A program made the position numbers and the translations under genes. Source: Mytilus galloprovincialis (lineage: Eukaryota > Mollusca > Bivalvia > Mytilida > Mytilidae). From it: a DNA stretch of 64,000 bases. Of the stretch, positions 33,501-40,486 are shown piece by piece. Position 1 is the first letter of the stretch. Every line of letters begins with the position of its first letter. The stretch spans positions 90,491,795 through 90,555,794 of the forward strand of contig NC_134843.1 in NCBI RefSeq assembly GCF_965363235.1, read 5' to 3'. The notes below the pieces were generated by a model. That model saw only the letters and a program-made list of their open reading frames with translations, was not told where the DNA came from and did not search any database.

Positions 33501-33562
33501 ATACGGATAACGAGTTGGAATCTCCCAGGGCAAATAGTGTTGTATTCTCATTGGACATATAA
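6030..33562 (+). CDS. Tandem tyrosine-kinase-like pseudokinase, multi-exon gene (whole span)
   Basis: Predicted exons: 6030-6588, 8023-8600, 10915-11077, 13744-14538, 14697-14875, 16173-16332, 17860-17948, 25822-25873, 26680-26798, 27130-27236, (unresolved part), 27974-28164, 29648-29851, 30987-31087, 31554-31719, 32616-32767, 33208-33562. Phases join without stops except between 27236 and 27974, where a piece is missing. The product is about 1,320 residues: an N-terminal tail with tyrosine and proline motifs, a helical region, kinase-like domain 1, a linker, kinase-like domain 2, and an acidic tyrosine-rich tail. Two kinase-like domains in tandem recall JAK kinases, but I see no FERM or SH2 domain. 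The substitutions suggest a signalling scaffold rather than an active enzyme. There is no signal peptide or membrane segment, so it is probably cytoplasmic. Confidence is high that this is a real gene, moderate for exact borders. Confidence 0.8.
8023..8600 (+). CDS. Pseudokinase gene, exon 2: helical region
   Basis: The acceptor is TTATTTCAG|AA and the donor is AAG|GTAAGA. The phase-1 junction with exon 1 creates a Glu codon (G+AA). The protein is helix-rich with leucine repeats (for example DIAGIAKLLHIGSKNITEIV) and a small Cys cluster (CKKCLDRCKSLGSSKLC). I recognise no named domain; an armadillo-like or death-fold-like helical bundle is possible but unproven. The open frame upstream of 8023 is repeat sequence, not gene. 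Confidence 0.75.
9000..10914. other. Long intron 2 with a possible decayed coding remnant
   Basis: 9510-9560 has a fragment of family A ('ttggcaatcataccacg'). At 9770-10430 the sequence is less AT-rich and contains frames on both strands; the clearest is 10163-10426 on plus (with NTVVLLGLPNAPKISIQMIY). I recognise no family and see no splice sites that fit the pseudokinase phases. An old transposon gene is the likeliest explanation. Confidence 0.3.
10915..11077 (+). CDS. Pseudokinase gene, exon 3
   Basis: The exon of 163 bp lies between TTATGTTTTAG and AATG|GTAAGA. It is open in phase 0 and leaves one base for exon 4. It encodes about 54 residues, apparently helical (EHLVEKKHKPQSESTIQEIT ... 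ITTACFLLLKN), continuing the helical region. It is missed by simple frame scans because of its length; phase agreement on both sides supports it. Confidence 0.7.
12220..12270. repeat. Perfect 18-bp inverted repeat
   Basis: Arms 12220-12237 and 12253-12270 are inverted copies of TAACATATTTAAACAAAC with a 15-bp loop containing CCTTCGG. It could form a hairpin in RNA or DNA. It lies in the intron between exons 3 and 4. Nothing else is recognised in 11400-12380 apart from the 'cctggatccgccact' repeat end at 11727. Confidence 0.7.
13744..14538 (+). CDS. Pseudokinase gene, exon 4: kinase-like domain 1, N-lobe to activation loop
   Basis: The acceptor is TCTCTTTTCAG. The first half is helical. The kinase-like part starts near 14110 with a short, divergent N-lobe: no clear glycine loop, the lysine of EYKTA is the best candidate for the beta-3 lysine, and the helix-C glutamate is apparently absent. 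Then follow the hinge (FYITERMSSLTLNDFL), helix E, the catalytic loop HRDLTSHAF (Asp 14436-14438 kept, the magnesium-binding Asn of HRDLxxxxN replaced) and HDFSIA in place of DFG. Such changes usually mean lost or weak catalysis. The exon ends at an AAG|GCAAGA donor, a GC-AG intron; a GT donor that keeps frame is not seen. Confidence 0.8.
14697..14875 (+). CDS. Pseudokinase gene, exon 5: kinase-like domain 1, APE region
   Basis: The acceptor is GAACAG and the donor TAT|GTGAGT. It encodes the activation segment end and C-lobe start: LWSAPESILEDKYNVKSDAW and VGHLLYEVFTHGCQPY. This is a classic tyrosine-kinase helix F pattern (APE, then SDxWxxGxLLYEVFTxGxxPY). The phase-1 join to exon 4 supports the GC donor. 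Confidence 0.85.
14968..15252 (+). repeat. Family-A interspersed repeat in intron
   Basis: It matches the copy at 2901-3290, with AAAGATGTTTTATGGTTGCC, the 'cccataccgcatagtcagc' block and CTCCTGACTTGGGACAGACA. It lies in the intron after exon 5 of the pseudokinase gene. Confidence 0.8.
15335..16010 (+). mobile_element. Family-B repeat flanked by retrozyme pieces
   Basis: The left piece (15335-15380, 'tttttggcac..ttttggtcctcgatgc') matches the retrozyme interior at 1652-1690. The right piece (15958-16010) matches the hammerhead 3' half and downstream sequence (GCGCGTCTGGCGTA). Between them lies a family-B repeat of about 570 bp with 'tcacggtacttttctatccc' and 'cggtatactactgttgcctt'. The arrangement suggests a composite or an insertion of B into a retrozyme. 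The hammerhead catalytic core is missing here. Confidence 0.6.
16173..16332 (+). CDS. Pseudokinase gene, exon 6: end of kinase-like domain 1
   Basis: The exon lies between CACATTTTAG and CAAG|GTAATA, phase 0 in and phase 1 out. It encodes the C-lobe end: IFELITALLQRNPDDRCDLS and a following helix IHNKLKETID. The NPDDR stretch corresponds to the NPxxRP motif near the end of protein kinase domains. Confidence 0.8.
17860..17948 (+). CDS. Pseudokinase gene, exon 7: linker
   Basis: The exon lies between TCATTACAG and ATGAGG|GTAAGT; 89 bp completes the phase. It encodes a basic then acidic linker (GSKRRHPSFRHEEDTLYPSI DPKQDVPM, written in two parts). Clean borders and phase support it, although it is too short for a frame scan. 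Confidence 0.7.
18185..20363. mobile_element. Inverted-repeat DNA transposon with internal ~200-bp tandem repeats, PIF/Harbinger-like
   Basis: The terminal inverted repeats are 39 bp and identical (18185-18223 and 20325-20363), beginning GGGACCGTTC. They are flanked by TTA on both sides (18182-18184, 20364-20366), a 3-bp target duplication as made by PIF/Harbinger transposases. The 2,179-bp interior has no transposase frame, so it is non-autonomous. From about 18445 to 19770 it contains six to seven tandem units of about 200 bp (starts near 18571, 18767, 18969, 19170, 19371, 19564). Sub-terminal 'gatgggcaagaacttttttt' motifs recur at both ends. Identical inverted repeats suggest a fairly recent insertion in the pseudokinase intron. 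Confidence 0.85.
18445..19770. repeat. Tandem repeat array, ~200-bp period
   Basis: Each unit contains 'aaaaagctcaaattttcagt', 'aactttttcaaatcaacatg', 'tatattgatcttatagaatg' and 'ggtagtttggtgtattgctg'. Spacings between successive 'gctcaaatt' starts are about 196, 202, 201, 201 and 193 bp. The array is wholly inside the transposon at 18185-20363. The 81-codon frame at 19341 belongs to it and is not a gene. Confidence 0.85.
20740..21153 (+). pseudogene. Penelope-like element: N-terminal Cys-rich and GIY-YIG endonuclease region
   Basis: One frame runs through three TGA codons. Each TGA falls at a cysteine position of the pattern C..CPxL ... CKTxxxxYL ... C..CG.QYVGETG: the order read here is KK-TGA-LTCPRL, DIT-TGA-KTNSIIYLL and LT-TGA-NKPGCGIQYVGETG. 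GIY-YIG catalytic-type residues Y, G, R and H are present. The frame closes at TAA 21151, just before a frameshift into the linker frame. Read-through of TGA as selenocysteine is an inference from position. Confidence 0.6.
21160..22245 (+). pseudogene. Penelope-like element: linker and start of RT
   Basis: The open frame includes ELNWIKKLQTVNPLGLNDNI, a basic stretch (RKKRSHGRRTNRNQRKFR) and an RT N-terminal region ending ELAKEFVFVPADKAANNIIV, then TGA at 22243-22245. Downstream codons continue in the same frame (RKFYIEVLKKE), and family members have Cys at this site. So the TGA is either a recoded Sec codon or a Cys-to-stop change. Confidence 0.7.
22246..23686 (+). pseudogene. Penelope-like element: RT palm, YLDD and C-terminal region (broken)
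   Basis: The reading frame shifts by one base in the poly-A run near 22730; other copies read KALKKSECEY there. It continues to TAG at 22959-22961, resumes at 22962 in the same frame through FRYLDDILALNN (motif C) and LDLDIYITNGKLNTKIYDKR, and shifts again near 23385. The last part reads YHKLVKTFTKFYHRYKDIIR to a TAA at 23684. The C-terminus carries no GIY-YIG, consistent with the permuted type. Confidence 0.75.
23690..24335 (+). repeat. 3' tail of Penelope-like element (highly repeated)
   Basis: Non-coding tail, parts of which recur widely on the minus strand: 3820-3912, 40487-40570, 41375-41485, 49430-49560 and 60750-60960. It includes a block with 'gtttaaccccgccgcatttt', the 'cctgtcccaagtcaggagcc' module shared with family A, and an end 'tttgacacattccccatttc'. 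If the element encodes selenocysteine, a SECIS hairpin would be expected here. I could not fold one convincingly by eye; ATGAT near 23756 with TGAT near 23791 is the only candidate I noticed. Confidence 0.7.
24530..25045 (-). repeat. Family-B interspersed repeat
   Basis: Reverse-complement copy of the repeat at 15380-15945 and 44040-44550. It shares 'ggcaacagtagtataccgct', 'ccgagggaaacgcattaaat', 'gggatagataagtaccgtg' and 'cctgacttggtacaggac'. The minus-strand open frame (24786-25031) is repeat and not a gene. Confidence 0.8.
25044..25600 (-). repeat. Head-to-tail pair of retrozyme-related units, degenerate hammerhead
   Basis: Two direct units (about 25096-25363 and 25364-25595) share long near-identical stretches, such as 'aagtacaaagttgtacagca' and 'aaaggttttgccaaatacgg'. 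At the left edge (25050-25092) lies, on the minus strand, a degraded hammerhead: the stems and GGCGTA terminus remain, but CTGATGA reads CTATTGA and the GAAAC box is lost. The second unit lacks the ribozyme region. Tandem dimers fit replication through multimeric or circular RNA. Confidence 0.55.
25650..25676. repeat. Poly-A tract
   Basis: Homopolymer of 27 A adjoining the retrozyme-related dimer. It could be a retroposition tail or simple slippage. Confidence 0.6.
25822..25873 (+). CDS. Pseudokinase gene, exon 8 (52 bp)
   Basis: The exon lies between GTGTGTTTTAG and TCCG|GTAAAT. In phase 0 it reads GIPQLFLQMKKQTISRS and leaves G, which makes a GAT codon with the next exon. It is proposed mainly because it supplies the phase change needed between exon 7 (phase 0) and exon 9 (phase 1). 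Confidence 0.5.
26680..26798 (+). CDS. Pseudokinase gene, exon 9: helical linker
   Basis: The acceptor is TTTTTTTTCTATTGAAG and the donor GAG|GTAAAT. It encodes HLYNAYTNLKIEERRSQITQ and then IQIQISELTAPDRPRVDIE. This looks like a short coiled-coil or helical linker between the two kinase-like domains. Phases fit exons 8 and 10. Confidence 0.65.
27130..27236 (+). CDS. Pseudokinase gene, exon 10
   Basis: The acceptor is ATATTCTCAG and the donor CACAG|GTGATA. It is open in phase 0 (DHQNYFDRSDLDIQKRIVSV, FIYDISEMLSFFINH) and leaves two bases. The next recognisable exon (27974) needs phase 1, so at least one short exon or an altered border between them is not resolved. Confidence 0.6.
27974..28164 (+). 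CDS. Pseudokinase gene, exon 11: kinase-like domain 2, N-lobe
   Basis: The acceptor is ATAATACAG and the donor CTT|GTAAGT. It reads KIHPYVSKFYKQNDHIHVRE, then a helix (TTALIDRIRSHLESDTFINV) and KMKSCPTWTK...YLL. By position this is the N-lobe of the second kinase-like domain (beta-3, helix C, beta-4/5). No VAIK-type lysine motif or glycine loop is evident. Phase 1 in, phase 0 out. Confidence 0.65.
29648..29851 (+). CDS. Pseudokinase gene, exon 12: kinase-like domain 2, hinge to catalytic loop
   Basis: The acceptor is GACGTCTAG and the donor CAG|GTAAGT, phase 0 to 0. It reads from the hinge (YSMDCRTSVMEIANSRHFGD) through helix E (DLVLKMVKFVMEMNRCSWIL) to GSVRCADMYLCNENDQ. Aligned to HRDLAARNxL, the catalytic-loop stretch is GSVRCADMYL: the His, Arg and catalytic Asp are all replaced. 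Confidence 0.75.
30987..31087 (+). CDS. Pseudokinase gene, exon 13: kinase-like domain 2, DFG-equivalent and activation segment
   Basis: The acceptor is TAACTAAAG; the donor AGATG|GTTTGT is weak but gives the correct phase, since TG+G makes Trp. It reads VVMARLGRMLWFDRSGLEDD and YVIASQDCTDDMRW. The DFG triplet is RLG (30999-31007), so the metal-binding Asp is gone. MRW corresponds to the VKW/VRW motif that precedes APE in tyrosine kinases. Confidence 0.75.
31554..31719 (+). CDS. Pseudokinase gene, exon 14: kinase-like domain 2, helix F
   Basis: The acceptor is AATACACAG and the donor GAT|GTAAGT. It reads CPIEVLQFKQYSFASDVYSL and AMTIYEFFM, matching APExL...YSxxSDVWSFGxxLxEx of tyrosine kinases, with APE changed to PIE. 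It completes the Trp codon from exon 13. Confidence 0.85.
31880..32130 (+). repeat. Family-A interspersed repeat in intron
   Basis: It contains AAAGAACATGTGGTATGATT, the 'cccataccgcatagtcagc' block and 'aacgaaatacaaatatgtaac'. It is truncated before the tail module. Confidence 0.8.
32616..32767 (+). CDS. Pseudokinase gene, exon 15: end of kinase-like domain 2
   Basis: The acceptor is GTCTATTTAG and the donor TTACG|GTAAAT. It reads CPEWLYEQMCRCWSKDKDKR and PTCGELYTIIEKHL. This is the canonical tyrosine-kinase C-lobe end (CPxxLYxxMxxCWxxxxxxRPxxxxL). It firmly places domain 2 in the tyrosine-kinase-like group. Confidence 0.9.
33040..33140 (-). repeat. Partial family-B repeat
   Basis: A short copy of the end with 'ggcaacagtagtataccgct', as at 24534 and 30080. 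A similar partial copy lies at 30075-30305 in an earlier intron. Confidence 0.7.
33208..33562 (+). CDS. Pseudokinase gene, last exon: acidic tyrosine-motif tail
   Basis: The acceptor is ATGATTTTCAG, joined in phase 2 to exon 15; the stop is TAA at 33560-33562. The tail of about 118 residues is acidic and looks disordered. Repeated tyrosine motifs are EQDQYDKI, NDQYDDIL, EGDYESIPF and SMEYGFV. Tyrosines in acidic context followed by +3 Ile/Val resemble Src-family substrate and SH2-docking sites. Together with the N-terminal tail this suggests a scaffold phosphorylated by other kinases. Confidence 0.8.
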
Positions 33563-35370
33563 ATCTTCATTTTACTTTGTATTTGTTGAAATTTAGGTTT
33601 ATGGAAGTCATATCTGAAAGAAAACCGCATGGCTCCTGTTTTGTCAGAGAATTTTCGAGTTCGTCCTATCTTACTTTATTATGGATTATAAGTTGTTTTA
33701 ATCAATATTATTTTGTCTTGATCTCAAATTTTATTTTTTACAGCTATAACAATTGTGTTTAACATTTTTTATTAAGAATTATCTTCGCATTAAATTATAC
33801 ACACACGCACCAACGAAAATCTCCAGAATTACAACAAAAATCAGGATCTATTGACATATATAATCTTTATATTTTATCTGTTCCCAAGGAAGATGAAGAG
33901 AAGTGTTTCTTCTACACACAGCTCATATTCATGAAACTGAAAGCGTTTACTCGTTAAAAAAAACCCCACAACACACATTTCTTTAACAAATCTAAATGAT
34001 GATACAAATACAACACTGTGAAATGGAATTCTTTAATGTCTAGTACTTATTTGTCCGAACTCTAATGATCAAAAGTTCACAAGAATCCTTTATTAAATGG
34101 CAAATTCAAACGCTCAACAAAAGCACATCAAACGAATCGAAAACAGCTGTCATGTTTCCGACTTTGTACAGACATTTTTTTATGTAGAAATTGGTGGATA
34201 AAATCTGGTTTTATAGCTAGCTAAGCTATTCATTTCTATGGCAGTCGCATAAAATTTCATTATATTGACAATGATGTGTGAACAAACCAAACAGACGTAA
34301 TAGGTAAAAGCGGCAATAATTGAAAGACAGCAGTCAACATTGAAATGTAATTTTAATCACTATAAAAATAATAACTGTTTCAATAAAGAAACGCAAAATG
34401 TCACATAGATGAGGTACATCAGCAAAAATAAAAAAAAAAACATTATTCCAAATTGACCATAGCACAATACAACAATAGCGGGATGTATAAGTATTAAGCC
34501 ATGTCATTAGAATATACTTTTTTTTTCTTAATATAAAAGGTGAAAAGAAGAACAATACAAGACAATGTTAACACGTAATTAAGATGATGCACAATGCCAG
34601 TACCTTGAACCTATACTTCAAGACCTTCATGTATTCTGTTTAAAGTTGATACGGAATTTTTAGCCAAATGGTTGTGGTTTCTTACAAAAATGAAAAATAA
34701 CGAGATGTTCTTTTGTGTAACATTGTCTCATCAATTTTCTGCTTAGACACTCGAGTACATACACATATTAATACATGTAAATACATGTGATCAAAAGAGT
34801 GAGATAATCATATTGCGAACCTGTATTAGAAAATAGAATTCCTGTTTTACGGGTTCCACGTGCAAGGCAGGATTTCAGTATCTTATTATTTTAAAGTTAA
34901 CTTCTTGCTGACCATAGATAAATTTGCGGGTGTCACGTGCGAGGCAGGATTTCATTATCTATTTTCTTTTAAAGTTAACCTCATTGCTGAACTTAGATAT
35001 ATTTGACCTTTATGTCATATAGGTCTTTCCAATGCTACGTATTTATACATGCCTTGCTTTTAAATGTTTCGGTTGTTGATGAAGATAAATCAGAAAAACG
35101 TATAGAACGCACGAAATTTATTAAATGTTGTTGTTACTTTAATTTACCAGCACTGGTTTGATACCAAGTTATTCAACAAGGTGTTATCAACTTTGTAGTT
35201 GACATCATTTGTATTATACATTATTTTCCATCAAACTTAAAATATAGGATACAACAGATACAATGAAGTTACCATCTTATCTTGACTTACATTTAGAAAT
35301 GGGTTGAAAACAATACTTTACGAAAAAGGAGATAATTACAGCTTTCCAATTTTAAATAGTTATCAAAGGT
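33563..35370. other. Intergenic repeats downstream of the pseudokinase gene
   Basis: No gene seen. 34080-34390 is a copy of the family-D repeat (the 'tggcaaattcaaacgctcaa' type, with 'aacaaaccaaacagacgtaataggtaaaa'). At 34855-34985 a segment of about 75 bp is tandemly duplicated, each copy with 'cacgtgc..ggcaggatttca' and 'taaagttaac'. At 35075-35120 a 'gatgaagataaatcagaaaa' stretch recurs at 36185-36225. ATTAAA at 33790 is a possible polyadenylation signal for the gene. Confidence 0.5.
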
Positions 35371-35374
35371 ACCA

Positions 35375-35510
35375 GGATTATAATTTAGTACGCCAAACGC
35401 GCGTTTCATCTCCATAAGACTCATCAGTGACGTTCATATCAAAATATTTATAAAGCCAAACAAGTACAAAGTTGAAGAGCATGGAATATTTCATTTCTAT
35501 GTAGGAACAT
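35375..35510 (-). ncRNA. Hammerhead ribozyme and flanking retrozyme fragment, minus strand
   Basis: Read on the minus strand: stem I, CTGATGA (complement of 35421-35427), stem II with an ATG-type loop, GAAA (complement of 35404-35407), short CGCG stem III, GTT cleavage triplet, TGGCGTA. Stem I pairs over six bases. All invariant core bases of the family are present. GTT in place of the preferred GTC satisfies the NUH rule but may slow cleavage. The flank to 35510 matches the retrozyme interior. Confidence 0.65.
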
Positions 35511-37330
35511 TACAGCAGCAACTGCAAATGGAGAATACATCTCGAATTTGATATGATATTCCAGAGATTGTATTTCCTGTCATGATTTCCATGATATATC
35601 ATTGTTGCATCTAAATAAGCTATATATATTACTCAAACAGTTCCATCCTTTCACAAACTATACGAATGTTATCACTATATCATTGACCGTTATGGAACAT
35701 CTGTTTCATAGATGACCACGGGTTTGTTCCAAAATTGTCGTAACCAAAATGCCTTATATTGTTCTTCAAATGTGACCTATTGAATAAGACTTTTCACCTG
35801 ATTTTTACTTGGATGAACGACGGGTACCACATGGAAACCAGGATCTCCTTACTCTATCGGAAGACCTGAAATCACGACGGTTATTGTAGTGGGCTTCGTT
35901 TTGATCAGTCTTTTGGTTTTTTCGTTGTCTTTTGAGTACTAATATTTTTGTCGGTTTTTTTTACCATAAAATGGTCGTTTTTCTTTCTTTTTTTTACTAT
36001 ATAATGGTCGTTTCTCTTCATACATAATAAATTATTTAGAAACTTAACTCAAATGCATTTAGACAACGTTTTCTTTAAAAAGAATTTTTCTGCTCTTTGT
36101 ATGTTCCTTATGGACACATAAAATGCTTCACTGGCTACGTGTTATCGCATGTCTACCCGTTCTTATTGAGGTTTGAGTGTTCCTGATGAAGATAAATTCT
36201 GGACAGCGGTTCAGACGCACGCAATGTATCAAAATGAATATAAACATCTTTATAATTCTTATAAGAACAGGGTATCTAGATTTACATTAAGTGAAACATA
36301 AATTAAGCAACGACAGAGTCAGATAGAACACATTCAATTACGAATAAATGTAGGCTGTTAAACAAAAGAGATGTTTGCTAAATGAGTAAATATTGTCAAA
36401 CATGCAAAAACTTTCATTCAAAACAAACAGCAACTTTTATATCTGTGTTATTGAAATGAGACGTTTTTAATTGGCAGACTATTTGTTTAATCATTTAGTT
36501 GTATTTAGGGTAAGAGTTATGAAAAACAATTTTCTTCTTCACATCCTCTATGAAAAAAAAAAATAAAAAGAACTAATATTTTTTAATAGATTTGGTAAAA
36601 AAATTTGCAGATTAATATACAGCTGAATGAAAAGGCTGTAATTGGGACATGGTTATTTTCTACCTGATGAGTTGTCTTTATTTCAAAGTCATGAATGTCA
36701 CAACACTCAAATACTAGTTACTCATTTAAGTTTAAAGCCTATACACGGCGTGTGAGACAAACACATTTAATATTAAGCTAAAGAGCGCATGAGATGTGTC
36801 AATTTCACACTAAACCACATTGTTAACGTGAAATATCCAATGGCAATGAAACAGTATTTTTATTGCTATTCTTTATAACAAATTCACATAGAATATTCAA
36901 TATATAGTAAAAACGCTCACTTCACTGCAAGTTCACGAGAGCCCGTAGTAAATATATTTATTATCGTTCATTTCACTTAAGAATGTTTATCTATTCAGGA
37001 AAAAAAGGATAATCTAAGAAAATCGCTTAATGTATTTGTCTAACAAAACATTCATTAAATTAAAATGGTGTGTGCATTTTATAAGTATCATAATATACTT
37101 TATATTATCAATAAAAGGCCAAAGCAAGTAAATTAGTTAGGGATATATAAATTGTTGAGTAGTCACTGAAAAAAATTTCACCCACAAAACAAGTTTTATT
37201 TACATATTTACATTTGATAATAGATGTATCAAGTATATATCGGTACCTTCTTCCGGCTTCGATGTCATAAAACAAGTAAACTAAGCAATATAACAATGAT
37301 AGATAAACTAACAAAGGACTACTAGCAGTT

Positions 37331-38490
37331 ATTTGAGTTGAATACCGACATTTTTGTAGTTTGCAAATAATATTATCATAAAAAATTGGATGTGAAATAC
37401 CTGATGGTATAAGATGTCTGCATTTACGAATGATGTCCTTGTACCGATGATAAAATATAGTATATGTTTTGAATAGTTTGTGATATCGAAAATCCTAATG
37501 TAACAATTTTTCAGTTATACAGAGATTTCCTTCGTTAAATCAAATACATTGTTACATAAACGAGCGAATCGACCACGTCCAGATACATAAACACCATGAG
37601 ATAGTGACAAGAGAAAAATGGATAATAAACAATAGGAAATGAAAAGTCAACTCTTCTGTCACAAATTTTGGTATTAAGCTTTCCGTTAAAGATATAACTG
37701 TCAAGATCCAGGAAAGGGCAGTGTTTTTTTTCTTCAATCAGTCAGTTCAGTAAGACAAATGTCTTTAATGTACATACTGAAGTTGTCTTTATTGAGAACC
37801 AATATATCGTCCAAATATCAAAATTATCAACTTTTTGTATCAGATGGTGTTTTCATTGGTCTGTGGTGATTGAATCATAAGTTGTAACTCATTACATCAC
37901 AGAAATAGGTCTGCATTAAGTGGTGCTCAGTTAGTTTCCATAAATATTCCGATCAATTGAAGATATACGAAATCTAAAAAGCGTACAAATATGTTATCTA
38001 GCAAAATTCAAGGGCAGTTATAGTATCAAAGCAGGTCATATCGGCATAGTTCTTTTGTTTGATATCATTAAAAAAATGACCTAAAAGAGTTGGAATATAT
38101 ATATATTCACATTCTGACTTTTTTAATGCCCGTTTTATTACATGTCTGAAATTTTTCTTAATAGGGTTATGAGATAAAGTCGTATATAGGGTATAAAAGT
38201 CAAATATTTTTACACTCCAAAAGTAATTGATTCCACTATTTTCAAAGGCTTTACTTAAACAATTTATTACAAGGTGTTTGATTGTACCAAGTGTACTAGT
38301 AAGTAGAATAAAAAGGTAAGTAGTGGAACAATGTTTTGAACACGAAATAAACAACATTTCTAAGGTGTAAACAGCAGGTTAAATAGCTAGTACATATTTG
38401 GAAATTTCATTATATTTGGCTTTGTTTGTAAAGAATTAGTTTAAAGACAGATGTCATTTGCCGAAAATGGAGTCAGTTGAAATGTTTAAA
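37331..38490 (-). mobile_element. Antisense Penelope-like RT fragment (duplication block 1)
   Basis: On the minus strand it reads stretches of the same RT family as the 20.7-24.3 kb element: a leucine-rich STLGTIKHLVINC stretch, ENSGINYFWSVK, RALKKSECEY and the LDLD...NGKLNTKI region. It is missing both ends and has internal deletions. The same fragment with the same position relative to the gene occurs at 49430-51120, so it was inserted before the segmental duplication. Confidence 0.8.
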
Positions 38491-39440
38491 CGTCAAATAA
38501 TAGTGATAAATATAACATTTTATCATAGAGATTATGACTCTTTATGGTAACCTTTTTATTTTTATACATAATACAAAATTTGCTAACAATAAACATTTAA
38601 AGTTCGTTATTCCGTTATTTCGTTATTTTGTGGATATTTGTATTTAATTCAAGAAAAGATTCAAGCCAAAGAAAAATAAATATTATATTTTGTAAGTGTT
38701 TCAATTTTTTTTTATTGTTTTATACTTCAAAGGTGGAAGATAAGGCTTGTCATGTTCCTTGTGTAGAAGAGGAAAATTAATGAAAAACAAAACATGTATA
38801 ACAATTTGTTAAAATAGCTTTTATTTGAGATCTTATAATGAGTCTAAAGTTGTAAAATATATCTTCCCAAAAAGAAACCCCAGATTAACACAGGTATCTT
38901 CAATGTTACTTATGATCTAAATGGTTTCAAACGGTGCTCTATAAGCCAAACAGTTCACCAACAGCAGTTTTGACCCCAATTCCTTATGTAAATTTTAGAA
39001 GCAAATCAAATCAGACAAATGAAATAGGTAAACCACTTTGGAACATATATTAATAAATTTGTTCATATCCTGGCAGAGAAAGTGAAGAAAATTGGACGTC
39101 ATCCACAAGTGTTTTTTGGATAGTTCAAAATTAAATGATAAAAAATGTTATCCGCAATCGTTAAATACAAGGTATACCAATTTACAAACATTTAGTAATC
39201 TTACCTGTCTATTTTGTAGATTTCCAAATAGAGAAAATGGAAACATAACATTGATGTATTAGTATGATATCTTATCATTTATAACTAATTCATAATTAAA
39301 CAGAAAGTATAAAAACATATGTAACCATTAGCATTGTGAATTCGTTAACTTTTATGAAGGCTTGTCAGGTTACTTTTTCAAAATGTTCTTTATATATGTA
39401 TTAAGGTTATATGCATTTCTTTATTGTGCTAAGAAGGAAA

Positions 39441-39501
39441 ATGTTGTTATTAGGTTTATGGACATAACACATTTTAATTAGTTTATTCAATGGATATATA
39501 G
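39441..39501 (+). pseudogene. Copy 1, signal-peptide exon with internal stop
   Basis: The exon begins ATG TTG TTA TTA, and TAA at 39465-39467 interrupts the hydrophobic core after eight residues. Copy 2 has TTA (Leu) at the same position. The donor GTAGGC is conserved. A TATA-like AGTATAAAAA at 39305 has a counterpart near 51878. Confidence 0.75.
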
Positions 39502-40486
39502 GTAGGCATTGAAATGTTTTTGACTTCCTTCGTGATAAATTTTCAACTAAGTGCACATACAAACACGATTTTGTTTTACTTCTATTGAATCTGTAGCATT
39601 CATATAGTTTATTTTAAGTTCAACAATTAGGTAAATGTGAAGTGTAATTATTTAAAGAAAATATCTGTTAGGCCTACAAATGGTATACATTTATTTGAAG
39701 TAAATGCTGGAAAAAAAGAGTTTAAAGTGTTTAGTTTTAATAATATAATTCTAACCATCAAGCCCATATTCAATATGTTGTAACTGCCTCAGTAACAAAA
39801 GTATTATAACTAAATAATTGTTTAAAGATAACCGTACGTACCAATAAATAAATTAATGTCTTTATAGGTTGCTCTTCTGTAAATATAGACAATGCAATCT
39901 CCCGTAGGAACTCCCTTTGCGGCTTAAACGGTGACACTTTTACTATGAAGTTTCGTGAAAAATTATATCCTATGATATAGAAGGTTGATATGCACTACTG
40001 TTTTATTCAAACGTCAAAACGTGTGCGGCATATTTCAACATTTATATGTCTGAAATTGTTAGTGTTTAAACTTCTGTTTGGTCATACAGTTCTTCCACTG
40101 TAGGGTAAAACATAAGTGTCATTCTATAATGAATTATAAAAGACTATAAATGTTTTAACTATACATATATCATGTCTATAAACCATTTCAGTTCTGTTAA
40201 AAAATATCACTTTTTTATAATGTCTATACCATATTTCATTTCTGTACAAGCATATCTATCAATCAAGCAAATAAAAAACATTCCATTTTAGACGATACTT
40301 TAGACACAACATGATAAAACAACAATGTAATTAGCACATAGAACACTTTAAAGATCGATAGATAGATAAACAAAAAAACATTTACGAATGTTAAAATTTC
40401 CATAATCCATTCAACATTTTCTAATCTGATTAAATTTGGACGTTAAAAACTACCAACGTATTACGATAGTCTGCGATTAGATTTAA

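Noticed and set aside
6030..33562. Classification of the pseudokinase gene as a JAK kinase
   Set aside because: Two kinase-like domains are suggestive, but no FERM or SH2 domain is visible and the second domain, which is the active one in JAKs, has lost its catalytic residues.
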